Assembly: GCF_016405905.1 (NCBI RefSeq)
Contig: NZ_JAEFCB010000001.1
Location: 372,001-436,000 of the forward strand
Source: Variovorax sp. IB41
GTDB lineage: Bacteria; Pseudomonadota; Gammaproteobacteria; Burkholderiales; Burkholderiaceae_C
DNA length: 64,000 bases
Direction of reading: 5' to 3'
The notes under the pieces were generated by a model, which was given only the letters and a program-made list of their open reading frames with translations, was not told the DNA's origin and made no database searches. The translations under genes and the position numbers were made by a program. This document shows positions 8,971 to 16,282 of the stretch, piece by piece (position 1 is the stretch's first letter; every line of letters starts with the position of its first letter).

Positions 8971-9969
8971 TCAGGTGCCTTGCAGGTAGAAGGCATCAGC
9001 ATGGGTCTGTTCGGGCGCAAGGCCGCGCGCGCGCACAAGTTGCGCCGCGGCTTCGACCATCGGCGGCGAGCCGCAGAGATAAGCGCGCCAGCCGTCGAGG
9101 CTGCCGGGCCAGTCGGCGCGGATGGCATCGGTGATGAGGCCCAGGCGCTGCCCCTCGCGCGCGGTGCCGGTGACGACCACCACATGCACCTTCAGGCCCG
9201 GGTGCCGGGCCTGCAACTCGCGCAGTTCGTCGAGCCCGTACACGTCCGCATCGGAGCGCACGCCCAGGTACAGATGGATCGGCTGCATCAGCCCGCCCGC
9301 AATCGCCCCGCGCACGATCGAAAGAATCGGCGCGAGCCCGGTGCCGCCCGCGGCGCAGAGCATCGGCCCGCGGTGCTTCATTCGCAGGTAGGCCGTGCCG
9401 AGCGGCCCGCTCACGCGCACCGCATCGCCGATGCGCAGCTGCTCGAAGATGTGCGCCGTCACGCGCCCGCCCGGCACGCGGCGCACATGGAATTCGAGCT
9501 CTGCGTCGCGGCTGAGGCCGGCCATCGAATAGGGCCGCGCGAGATCGGGCGCGAACTGCAGTTGCGCGTACTGTCCCGGCGAAAACGCCAGTGGCTTGTT
9601 CGGCTTGAGCCGCAGGCGCCGGATGTCGTGCGTGAGCACGTCGATGCCCGTGACGGTCGCCTTCAGGATGCGCGCCGGATGCACCACCACCTCGTCGGGC
9701 TCGGGAATCTCGATGGCGCAGCTTTCGGTGAGCGTGCTCTGGCAGGCCAGCACGTAGCGCTCGCCCTGCCCGTCGGGGCCGTCCGGGCGGATGGCGTCCT
9801 GCCCGCCGTCCAGCACCTGGCCCGACACCACCTTGCAGCGACAGGTGCCGCAGCGCCCGGACATGCAGCTGTACGACACCGGCACATGGTGCTCGCGCAG
9901 CACTTCCAGCAGGTTCGCGCCGGGGCGGACCTGGAGGGTGCGGGCAAGGGGGTGGATGTGCAGGTCCAT
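8971..9969 (-). CDS. Ferredoxin-NAD(P)+ reductase component of the ring hydroxylase (NagAa-like)
   Basis: A 332-residue iron-sulfur flavoprotein. Residues 1-90 are a plant-type ferredoxin domain with Cys35, Cys40, Cys43 and Cys76 binding a [2Fe-2S] cluster. The flavin-binding R-P-Y-S motif lies at 145-148, and the NAD-binding part shows A-A-G-G-T-G-L-A at 206-213 and Y-L-C-G-S-P-P at 297-303. It passes electrons from NAD(P)H to the Rieske ferredoxin. This is the first gene of the operon, 138 bp from the divergent LysR gene. The N-terminal ferredoxin domain is the NagAa/NdoR arrangement. Confidence 0.93.
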   Translation of the reverse strand: MDLHIHPLARTLQVRPGANLLEVLREHHVPVSYSCMSGRCGTCRCKVVSGQVLDGGQDAIRPDGPDGQGERYVLACQSTLTESCAIEIPEPDEVVVHPARILKATVTGIDVLTHDIRRLRLKPNKPLAFSPGQYAQLQFAPDLARPYSMAGLSRDAELEFHVRRVPGGRVTAHIFEQLRIGDAVRVSGPLGTAYLRMKHRGPMLCAAGGTGLAPILSIVRGAIAGGLMQPIHLYLGVRSDADVYGLDELRELQARHPGLKVHVVVVTGTAREGQRLGLITDAIRADWPGSLDGWRAYLCGSPPMVEAAAQLVRARGLAPEQTHADAFYLQGT

Positions 9970-10050
9970 CGTGGGGCTCTCGGTTTTTGTCCGGCGCCGG
10001 CATCGTGGGCCGGCTTGTCTCTGGGAGCGGATGATGCGCGGCCGTCGCAG

Positions 10051-10074
10051 ATTGACCAATAGAATCTCGTGAAT
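10051..10074 (-). promoter_or_regulatory. Candidate NahR/NagR-type binding site
   Basis: Read on the minus strand this stretch begins ATTCACGAGATTCTAT. The first seven bases equal the start of the NahR/NagR consensus as I recall it (ATTCACGCTnnTGAT), with partial agreement after that. It lies about 80 bp upstream of the reductase start and 34 bp upstream of the LysR start, where a LysR protein controlling both would bind. The match is by eye against a remembered consensus. Confidence 0.45.
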
Positions 10075-10107
10075 CGACCCCATCACGGATATGAATAAAG
10101 GTCTGAC

Positions 10108-11022
10108 ATGCACCTGAAGGACATCGACCTCAACCTGCTGCTGGTGTTCGACCGCATGCTGGCCGAGAAGCGCGTCTCGGCCGTGGCCGAATCGCTCGGG
10201 CTCTCGCAGCCCGCCATCAGCAACGCGCTGGCCCGGTTGCGCAAGCTCCTGGGCGACGAGCTGTTCCTGCGCACCGCGCGCGGCATGGAGCCCACGCCCT
10301 TCGCGCTGCAGCTGGCCGAGCCGGTCGCCTACGCGATGGGTGCGCTGCACACCGCGCTCAACCAGCAGGTGGTGTTCGAGCCGGCCACGAGCACCCGCAG
10401 CTTCACGCTCGCGATGACCGACATCGGCGAGATCTACTTCACCCCCCGCCTGATGGAGGCGCTCTCGGTCGCCGCGCCGGGCGTGACGATCAGCACGCTG
10501 CGCAACAACACAGCGACCAACCTGCGCGACGAGCTGGAGGCCGGGCATGTGGACATCGCCATCGGCTTGCTGCCGCAGCTGAAGGCGGGCGTGTTCCAGC
10601 GCCGGCTTTTTCTGCAGCGCTACGTGTGCCTCTTCTCAAGCACGCATCCGCTCGCGCGCAAGCGCAGCGTGTCGCTCAAGGACTTCAGCGCCGCCGACCA
10701 CGTGCTGGTGCAGGCCGCCGGCACGGGCCACGGCAAGGCCGACGACGTGATGGCCGCGCAAGGCATCCACCGGCGCATTCGCCTGAAGGTGCCGCACTTC
10801 GTGGCCATCGGCCACATCCTGCGCTCGAGCGGCATGATCGCGACCGTGCCCGAGCGGCTCGCAGAGAGCATCGCCGAGCCCTTCGGCCTCGTGTGGCGCC
10901 CGCATCCGGTGGCGCTGCCGCAGATCGCGATCAACCTGTTCTGGCACGCGAAGGTGCACCGCGATCCGGGGAATCAGTGGCTGCGAGGGGTGCTGTTCGA
11001 CAGCTTTGCGGACAAGGACTGA
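10108..11022 (+). CDS. LysR-family regulator, NahR/NagR-like
   Basis: A 304-residue LysR-type activator. The N-terminal [12 protein letters not shown] segment and helix-turn-helix ([10 protein letters not shown]) are followed by a [10 protein letters not shown] hinge. Several blocks coincide with NahR as I remember it: [15 protein letters not shown]-x-A-x-G-H-I-L near residues 230-240, and A-I-N-x-F-W-H-A-K. NahR and NagR respond to salicylate, matching the predicted salicylate hydroxylase operon that it faces. Autoregulation through the shared 138-bp gap is expected. Confidence 0.93.
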   Translation: MHLKDIDLNLLLVFDRMLAEKRVSAVAESLGLSQPAISNALARLRKLLGDELFLRTARGMEPTPFALQLAEPVAYAMGALHTALNQQVVFEPATSTRSFTLAMTDIGEIYFTPRLMEALSVAAPGVTISTLRNNTATNLRDELEAGHVDIAIGLLPQLKAGVFQRRLFLQRYVCLFSSTHPLARKRSVSLKDFSAADHVLVQAAGTGHGKADDVMAAQGIHRRIRLKVPHFVAIGHILRSSGMIATVPERLAESIAEPFGLVWRPHPVALPQIAINLFWHAKVHRDPGNQWLRGVLFDSFADKD

Positions 11023-11032
11023 CGACGGTCGT

Positions 11033-11165
11033 TCGGGCCTGTCAGGCGGCAGTAGCGCGCGCGGTCCGTAGCGGCTTACCGAAAAAGGCCTTGCTCACGC
11101 CCTCCTCGGGTCTCACGCGCGTCATCGCGGAGGCGCCGCCAACGCCTTTGCGCCAGAGGTTGTGG
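11033..11165. repeat. Possible dispersed intergenic repeat (Comamonadaceae-type)
   Basis: This non-coding stretch follows the LysR gene. Translated on the minus strand it would read T-R-V-R-P-E-E-G-V-S-K-A-F-F-G-K-P-L-R-T. I recall that segment as a recurring spurious translation in many Acidovorax and Variovorax genomes, which points to a dispersed element rather than a protein. It contributes most of a 94-codon open frame (11042-11326, minus) that I do not accept as a gene. The remaining 100 bp up to the next gene show no feature. A genome self-comparison would settle it. Confidence 0.4.
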
Positions 11166-11268
11166 TTGGAGGATGAGTTGGGAGGTCGCGTGCAGCCTGC
11201 CAATTCAGTCAAATTCATCGGATTAAATTCCCGGCAATTCCCCGCCCATCCATCCAAACAAATATCTT

Positions 11269-11775
11269 TCACTCGTTGGAGAAAACAACCAATTTGCCGG
11301 AAGAAATCCTTCCATCCCAGCCACACGGGAATCCATCAAGAAAATAGACGTCCCGTATTTTTTTCCAGATCTCCGGGAAATGATCGTTTGCATAGCAATG
11401 CAGCAAAATTCGCATGTCCCTGTGCATGAGTTCCACGAGCAGGCACGCGCCTTCATCGGTCCATTTTGAATCGGTGCCGTGGAAATTTTTCTCGCTCAGA
11501 TCGAAGTAATTGTTTTTTTGCAGGTTGTAGTCGATCCATCGCTCCCATTCGAAATCGTCCGGAAAAACAGAAGGTGAATCGCTGACGGTTTGCCATTCGT
11601 CGAATTTGTCGAACGAATCGTCCGCTGCATATTCGATTCCCAGAGATGCATCGGCAATTACCAGGCTTTCGTTTCTATCACCCGAATATGCGCGATCAAA
11701 ATAATCCCGGCGCTGGAGAAAATCAATCAATGGCTGGGCTTTGATCAGCAATTCATTCCAGTTTTCCATGGTCAT
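11269..11775 (-). CDS. Hypothetical acidic protein, immunity-protein-like, AT-rich
   Basis: A 168-residue soluble acidic protein with no signal peptide or membrane segment. It is rich in Asp, Glu, Trp and Tyr and ends F-L-D-G-F-P-C-G-W-D-G followed by G-K-L-V-V-F-S-N-E. I associate that ending with small proteins found among contact-dependent-inhibition and polymorphic-toxin immunity genes. Base composition is strikingly low (around 45% GC) against about 67% around it, and codon use includes AAT, TTT and ATA that neighbours avoid; this indicates horizontal transfer. No toxin gene lies beside it. Two starts are possible (11775 or the ATG two codons later). Function is not established. Confidence 0.7.
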   Translation of the reverse strand: MTMENWNELLIKAQPLIDFLQRRDYFDRAYSGDRNESLVIADASLGIEYAADDSFDKFDEWQTVSDSPSVFPDDFEWERWIDYNLQKNNYFDLSEKNFHGTDSKWTDEGACLLVELMHRDMRILLHCYANDHFPEIWKKIRDVYFLDGFPCGWDGRISSGKLVVFSNE

Positions 11776-11868
11776 GTCCTCTTATGTAATCCTTGATGGA
11801 ATTTATCCGGGGCACCGAGGAATTTTCAGGAAAAGCGATGAGGTTGCCGGCGTCATTCACATCGAAAT

Positions 11869-12408
11869 TCAGAGCTTGAGAACGATTCCGGTGCGGTCGG
11901 GCATTGCCGAGCGGCGCGCGAGCTGGTCGACCGCGCGTAACAAGGCCGGCACGCGGTGCTCGCCGTGCATGCGCTTCACTTCGGCCGCCGCGGTGGCGAG
12001 GTCGATGCCGATGGCCGTCACGAAGAGCGGCGATGCGCTCTGGCCGCGCAGCACCTCGAGCACATCGCTCGCGCTGCGGTAGGCGGTCTTGGCGACGCCG
12101 ACCACGGGCACCTGGCGATCGAGCGCGTCGTGCAGATGCGCGCCGAGACCCGGGTGGCCCGGCTCCAGCGAGACGTAACCATCGACGATGACGATGTCCG
12201 CCAGCGGCCCCTCGCGCAGCACACCGAGCAGGCAGGGCAGCTCGCGGCGATAGAACGCGCCGGGCTCGTACGCGGCCACCTCGCGAAAGCCCGCGATGGC
12301 CTGCGTCTCTTCGTGGGCCGCCGTCCATCCGCGAAACCAGAGGCCCGCGGCCACCGCGGTTTCGGCGCGGTAGTCGACGTCCAGGCACACGATCAACGGC
12401 TCGCTCAT
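11869..12408 (-). CDS. Endonuclease V family protein
   Basis: A 179-residue protein of the endonuclease V (Nfi) family, which nicks DNA next to deoxyinosine or cuts inosine-containing RNA. The three acidic catalytic positions appear as Asp10 (C-L-D-V-D-Y), Glu56 in the Y-E-P-G-A-F-Y-R-R-E-L-P block, and Asp76 (V-I-V-D-G-Y). P-V-V-G-V-A-K-T follows at 101-108. It is shorter than E. coli Nfi (about 223 residues) and replaces the usual H-P-R loop with E-P-G-H-P-G-L-G, so it is a diverged subgroup. Its start overlaps the stop of the RNA ligase gene by four bases. Confidence 0.85.
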   Translation of the reverse strand: MSEPLIVCLDVDYRAETAVAAGLWFRGWTAAHEETQAIAGFREVAAYEPGAFYRRELPCLLGVLREGPLADIVIVDGYVSLEPGHPGLGAHLHDALDRQVPVVGVAKTAYRSASDVLEVLRGQSASPLFVTAIGIDLATAAAEVKRMHGEHRVPALLRAVDQLARRSAMPDRTGIVLKL

Positions 12409-13010
12409 GCAGGCCACTGCCCGAGCACCTCGTGCACGCCCTCGCCGACGTGGCTGTCGATGAGCGCGAAGGAGCCCGCGGTCCAGCGCACCGGATCGAT
12501 CGCGTGCTTCTCGATCTTGCGGCGCGTGTAGGCGAGCGTCATGTGGGGCGTGAAGCTGCGCTCGGGCTTGAGGCCCGCGTCGGCCAGCGCTTCGCCCAGG
12601 TGCTGCCGGAAGTCGGCGAGCGCATCGGTGCCCTCGTCGCCGCACAGCACGAAGGCCTTGCTGTTCGCGTAGGTCATGGCGTGGTCGAAGACGACGTCGA
12701 ACGCCGGTGGCGCGACGGCGGCAGCAGCCTCGAGCGCGGCCTGCACCTTCTTGCGCGGCACCGTGTCGTAGCCGCCGAGATCGTGCAGCGTGACATGCAG
12801 GCGCTGCGCCTCGGTCAGCGTGCCCTTGAGCGCATGGCGGTCATCGAACTGCGCACCGAGCGCCGCGAGCGATGCGGCGTCTTCGGCGTTCGGAAAGATC
12901 GCGAAGAAGAGCGTGTGCGGCAGCGGCTCCTTGCGGCGCGCCTTGGTTCGGGGTCGCGGCAGAGGCCGCGGCGGGGGATCGATTCCGGGGAGAAGAAGCT
13001 GTTCTGACAT
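12405..13010 (-). CDS. thpR: 2'-5' RNA ligase / RNA 2',3'-cyclic phosphodiesterase family (ThpR/LigT)
   Basis: A 201-residue 2H phosphoesterase. The two H-x-T/S-x motifs that define the family are His72-Val-Thr and His156-Met-Thr. Members hydrolyse 2',3'-cyclic phosphates on RNA or reversibly ligate 2'-5' bonds. Residues 1-30 are a Pro/Arg/Lys-rich extension before the fold. It is translationally coupled (ATGA) to the downstream endonuclease V gene, so a two-gene nucleic-acid maintenance unit is likely. Confidence 0.88.
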   Translation of the reverse strand: MSEQLLLPGIDPPPRPLPRPRTKARRKEPLPHTLFFAIFPNAEDAASLAALGAQFDDRHALKGTLTEAQRLHVTLHDLGGYDTVPRKKVQAALEAAAAVAPPAFDVVFDHAMTYANSKAFVLCGDEGTDALADFRQHLGEALADAGLKPERSFTPHMTLAYTRRKIEKHAIDPVRWTAGSFALIDSHVGEGVHEVLGQWPA

Positions 13011-13087
13011 GCGTCGATCATCGCGCATGGTTCTCCCTCTTCACGAGGCTGTCGGCGAGCTCCCCGCCGCGCATCGCGCGCGAACTT

Positions 13088-13372
13088 CTAGGCTTCGAGG
13101 CGCGTGGCCGCAGCGCCCAGGTTCACCGAAATGTTGTCCTGGTTCACGGTGATGTTGACCAGCGCGACGTTGCCGTACACCTCCACCTTGATGGACAGAT
13201 GCGTGGGGATGGTGGTCTTGAAGACGGTCAGGTCCCATATCCCTTCGGGCACGTTCTGCGCCGTGCCCAGCGGCGCGGTGCCGTTGTGACCCCACCGGAC
13301 CGTGCCGATGGTCACGGCGGTCGTGTTTTCCTTGTCGGCTCCGCCGACGATGTTGACGGTTACGCTGGTCAT
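13088..13372 (-). CDS. Small hypothetical beta-rich protein
   Basis: I do not recognise this 94-residue protein. It is rich in Val, Thr, Asn and Ile in alternating patterns (V-T-V-N-I-V-G-G; L-V-N-I-T-V-N-Q-D-N-I-S-V-N-L), which suggests an all-beta domain, and it has no cysteine, signal peptide or membrane segment. ATG 13372 is chosen because GGAGAA lies 7 bp before it; an ATG four codons earlier lacks such a site. The gene stands alone between thpR and a TetR gene. Confidence 0.6.
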   Translation of the reverse strand: MTSVTVNIVGGADKENTTAVTIGTVRWGHNGTAPLGTAQNVPEGIWDLTVFKTTIPTHLSIKVEVYGNVALVNITVNQDNISVNLGAAATRLEA

Positions 13373-13674
13373 GTCGTTCTCCATGGGTGTGGGGTCGTGG
13401 TGTGAATCCTTGAATCGACCTGCGGGTCGTCGAGGAGAAAGCACTGTAGGGACGCACCTGCCGGAAAACAATTACGGGCCATTACAGCGCCCAGTCGTTC
13501 GCCTCCGGCGGCTCCGGTTACGACGGCATCAACACGACCAACTTGACAAAGTAGATCAAACTTGTAAAGTACGGTTCTTCGCCCTCAAAGACCGGCATCC
13601 AGTGTTCGCGCCGGTCCCCATCGAAACAGCATCATGAATATCCGCCCTCCTCATTCCGCCGGAGCCCTCCGCTG
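13373..13674. other. 302-bp intergenic region upstream of the TetR gene
   Basis: The region contains the start-side leader of the small beta-rich gene (left end), a promoter with two palindromes (13541-13570, listed separately), and about 100 bp of leader before the TetR gene. A 13-codon frame at 13634-13675 ends in TGATG, overlapping the tetR-type ATG by one base; it lacks a clear ribosome-binding site and may be chance. Nothing else is visible. Confidence 0.5.
13541..13570 (+). promoter_or_regulatory. Promoter with paired palindromes upstream of TetR gene
   Basis: Two near-identical palindromes, ACTTGACAAAGT (13541-13552) and ACTTGTAAAGT (13560-13570), each have ACTT/AAGT arms and are centred about 18.5 bp apart. 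The first contains a TTGACA -35 hexamer (13543-13548) and the second a TAAAGT -10-like hexamer (13565-13570), 16 bp apart. A repressor bound here would cover both promoter elements, as expected for autoregulation by the TetR protein encoded 105 bp downstream. Confidence 0.6.
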
Positions 13675-14283
13675 ATGGCCGCCGCCGCACCAGCCGCCGC
13701 CCCAGAGCGCCGCGTGGCCATCATGGAATCGGCGATCGGCGTCTTCCTGCGCTACGGCTTCCGGAAGACGTCGATGGACGATCTCGCGCGCGCCGCGGGC
13801 ATCTCCCGCCAAGGCCTCTACCTGCACTTTTCGTCGAAGGACGAGCTCTTCAAGGAGGCCGTCACCTGGTTCGCGCAGCAGGGCCTCGCGGCCATGCGCG
13901 CCGCGCTGGCGCGCAAGGACCTGCCGATCGAGGAGCGGCTGGTCGGCGCCTTCGCGGCGCTGCATGCGCAGAACGACGGCTCGCAGATGTCGCTGGAACA
14001 CATGAACGAGATCGTCGCGACCGCGCGCGAACTCGTCGGCCCGGTGCTGGAGGAGTTCGACCAGGCCGTTCCGAAGGAACTGGCACGGGCCATCCGGTCG
14101 AGCGAGCCCGCCGTTCCGTGGCGCGCCGCGGGCCTCACGGCCAAGTCGCTCGCGCAGCACCTGTATGCGGCCTCGCACGGCTTGAAGCACTACGCCCGCA
14201 CGCCGGCCGAGTACCAGGCCGGCATCCGCACCGCGGTGCGCCTGGTGTGCGGCAGCCCGTCGGCGGCCGCGCCTCGCGCGTGA
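13675..14283 (+). CDS. TetR/AcrR-family transcriptional regulator
   Basis: A 202-residue TetR-type repressor. After an Ala-rich start, residues 12-58 form the DNA-binding domain (I-G-V-F-L-R-Y-G-F-R-K-T-S-M-D-D-L-A-R-A-A-G-I-S, then Y-L-H-F-S-S-K-D-E-L-F). The helical C-terminal domain, about 140 residues, would bind an unknown ligand. The next gene on the same strand, a metallo-beta-lactamase-fold lipoprotein, starts 10 bp later and is the likeliest controlled gene besides itself. Confidence 0.92.
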   Translation: MAAAAPAAAPERRVAIMESAIGVFLRYGFRKTSMDDLARAAGISRQGLYLHFSSKDELFKEAVTWFAQQGLAAMRAALARKDLPIEERLVGAFAALHAQNDGSQMSLEHMNEIVATARELVGPVLEEFDQAVPKELARAIRSSEPAVPWRAAGLTAKSLAQHLYAASHGLKHYARTPAEYQAGIRTAVRLVCGSPSAAAPRA

Positions 14284-14293
14284 GCTTCTTCGG

Positions 14294-15385
14294 ATGAAGC
14301 GCACGCCTCGCACCTTCTTTCACATCTTCACGATCGGAGTCATCGCCATGTCCACCTTCTCCCTGTGTGCCTGCAGCCCGCGTCTCGCGGCCAATCCCCA
14401 GTCGCCGCAACAGCGCGACGGCCTCTACCGCAACGTCGTGCCGCGCGTGCCGCTGGGGTTCCTGAAGACTGTCGCGATCGGCTGGCAGTTCCTCACCGGC
14501 AAGAGCGACGCGACCGTGCCGAACGTGCCGATTCCGGTGCAGCCGCTGACGGCCGCGGCGCTGCTCGATGCGCCGGACGGCAGTCTTTACCGGCTGGGCC
14601 ATTCGACCTTGCTGCTCAAGTTGCGCGGCGAGTTCTGGCTCACGGACCCGGTCTTCTCGGAGCGCGCATCACCGGTGCAATGGGCCGGCCCGAAGCGCTT
14701 TCACGCGCCGCCGATCGACATCGACGACCTGCCGCCGATCAAGGGTGTGATCCTCTCGCACGACCACTTCGATCACCTGGACCGCCATGCCATCGCGCGG
14801 CTCGCACCGAAGGTCGAGGTGTTCATCACGCCGCTGGGCGTGGGCGAGCGGCTGATCGCGTGGGGCGTCGACGCGGCGCGCGTGCGGCAGCTCGACTGGT
14901 GGGGTGAGACGACCGTCGGCGGCGTGCGCCTGGCCGCAGTGCCTGCGCAGCATTTCTCGGGGCGCAGCCTGCTCGACGAAGACCGCACGCTGTGGGCGTC
15001 GTGGGTGATCGAAGCGGATGGGCTGCGGCTTTTCTTCAGCGGCGACACCGGCTACCACGCGGACTTCAAGACCATCGGCGATCGCTACGGTCCCTTCGAC
15101 ATGACGATGATCGAGACCGGCGCGTACGACAAGCAATGGGCCGACGTCCACATGCAGCCCGAAGAGACGCTGCAGGCCCACCTCGACCTGCGCGGCCGCT
15201 GGCTGCTGCCGGTGCACAACGGGACGTTCGACCTCGCGCTGCATCCTTGGGACGAGCCCTTCGAACGGATTCAGGCGCTGGCGAAGGCGCGCGATGTGAA
15301 GCTTGCGACGCCGGTGATGGGCGAGCGCGTGGCGCTCGAGGCGCCGCAGGCGGGTGGTGCCTGGTGGGTGCGCGGCAAGGACTGA
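14294..15385 (+). CDS. Metallo-beta-lactamase-fold hydrolase, putative lipoprotein (NAPE-PLD-like)
   Basis: A 363-residue metallo-beta-lactamase-fold enzyme. The zinc motif H-D-H-F-D-H lies at residues 156-161, with further ligands in the S-G-D-T-G-Y segment. The W-A-G-P-K-R-F region and the P-V-H-N-G-T-F segment resemble the UlaG / NAPE-phospholipase D branch. The N-terminus has a hydrophobic stretch ending L-C-A-C, a plausible lipobox with Cys27, so the enzyme would be membrane-anchored and periplasmic. Starts at 14294 or the internal ATG at 14348 both keep the lipobox. Ten bp after the TetR gene; substrate unknown. Confidence 0.85.
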   Translation: MKRTPRTFFHIFTIGVIAMSTFSLCACSPRLAANPQSPQQRDGLYRNVVPRVPLGFLKTVAIGWQFLTGKSDATVPNVPIPVQPLTAAALLDAPDGSLYRLGHSTLLLKLRGEFWLTDPVFSERASPVQWAGPKRFHAPPIDIDDLPPIKGVILSHDHFDHLDRHAIARLAPKVEVFITPLGVGERLIAWGVDAARVRQLDWWGETTVGGVRLAAVPAQHFSGRSLLDEDRTLWASWVIEADGLRLFFSGDTGYHADFKTIGDRYGPFDMTMIETGAYDKQWADVHMQPEETLQAHLDLRGRWLLPVHNGTFDLALHPWDEPFERIQALAKARDVKLATPVMGERVALEAPQAGGAWWVRGKD

Positions 15386-15390
15386 GCCTG

Positions 15391-15422
15391 CTCCCACTCG
15401 ATCGCCGCGAGCGGCTTGCTCG
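15391..15422. repeat. Imperfect copy of guaA 3' end (candidate att site)
   Basis: This 32-bp segment matches 17033-17064, the last codons of guaA, at 29 of 32 positions, including 14 identical bases at the start and 12 at the end. Read on the minus strand it encodes S-K-P-L-A-A-I-E-W-E against guaA's [10 protein letters not shown], without the stop codon. It lies 14 bp beyond the abiEii stop. Together the two copies bound the abiE segment as direct repeats, the expected trace of site-specific integration at the guaA 3' end. Confidence 0.75.
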
Positions 15423-15436
15423 GGCACACGATGCCT

Positions 15437-16282
15437 CTACAAGGTATCCGTTCGATGCAGTCGATCGCCCAGGAAGTGGACGATCTCTTGGAGCGGCAAC
15501 GGCGCCAACTGGTTTTTCTTCAGGAAAGCGGTCCACTGTTTTTGCTTGCCTGCGTCTTCCGCGAAGGAGCTTCCCAATCCGATGGGCAAAGACGTTGGCA
15601 AGGGCGTTTTCCTTCTGGCAAAAGTGGCCCCGATCGCCCGTCGCAATTCCGCGCCGTCGAGTTCGTCTTCTCGAAGAAGGATCCACAGGTCAAAGTAATC
15701 CTTCATCCGGCTGTTGGTCATGCCGAGCACGCACAGTGCATGGAATTTCTCGGCCACCACCGTGTACTTCGGATAGGCACGCAACGTCGGCGCCGGCAGG
15801 TCACTCAGCAGGACCGGGTAGCTCACCGACACTGGCGCCGGTGTCACGACATCGCCGAAGCCCACGTCGATCTGAAGCGAAATGCGCGCACCGTCGAACG
15901 CTGCTCGCAGATCCACCCTGACGCCGCTATAGCCCGCCTCCTTGCGGATCTCCGTGCCCTTGATGGTGGAGAGTTCGAACGCCATGCCGTCCTCCACCTG
16001 GATTTCCGCGATATCGCGAAAGGCCGCGACCACGGAATCGACGTCGTCGGGTCCGAATCCAAGAAGGTCCATGTCCCGCGTCGCGCGATGCGGCACTTCG
16101 TACCAGAGCGAGAAGAGCAAGGCGCCCTTCAGCAGAAAGCTGTTCGCGTGCCGCGAGAGCGACAGGCGATAGAGAAGCCGCTCCAGACCGTAGTGCGTCA
16201 GGGTCAGGTTGAAGTCTTGCCGGGTGGCATCGGCCTTCTGCTTCAGTCGCGCGCGAATCGACGCCGCCACGTTGCGGCTCAT
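15437..16282 (-). CDS. abiEii: AbiEii-type nucleotidyltransferase toxin
   Basis: A 281-residue member of the AbiEii/AbiGii (DUF1814) nucleotidyltransferase family, the toxin of type IV AbiE systems. Visible are the L-K-G-A-L-L-F segment at 51-57, the catalytic acids in R-D-M-D-L-L (Asp70, Asp72), and the C-terminal K-D-Y-F-D-L motif. AbiE modules abort phage infection by a reversible bacteriostatic toxin; some homologues block tRNA by adding nucleotides. Its ATG overlaps the antitoxin stop as ATGA. GC is visibly lower than in guaA, fitting an acquired module. All expected motifs appear intact. Confidence 0.9.
   Translation of the reverse strand: MSRNVAASIRARLKQKADATRQDFNLTLTHYGLERLLYRLSLSRHANSFLLKGALLFSLWYEVPHRATRDMDLLGFGPDDVDSVVAAFRDIAEIQVEDGMAFELSTIKGTEIRKEAGYSGVRVDLRAAFDGARISLQIDVGFGDVVTPAPVSVSYPVLLSDLPAPTLRAYPKYTVVAEKFHALCVLGMTNSRMKDYFDLWILLREDELDGAELRRAIGATFARRKTPLPTSLPIGLGSSFAEDAGKQKQWTAFLKKNQLAPLPLQEIVHFLGDRLHRTDTL

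Noticed and set aside
11042..11326. 94-codon minus-strand frame
   Set aside because: Overlaps the 3' end of the AT-rich gene in another frame and is made mostly of the presumed repeat; no ribosome-binding site or domain.
13634..13675. 13-codon frame ending in TGATG at the TetR start
   Set aside because: Overlap with the regulator start is suggestive of coupling, but there is no ribosome-binding site; kept only as a note in the intergenic entry.
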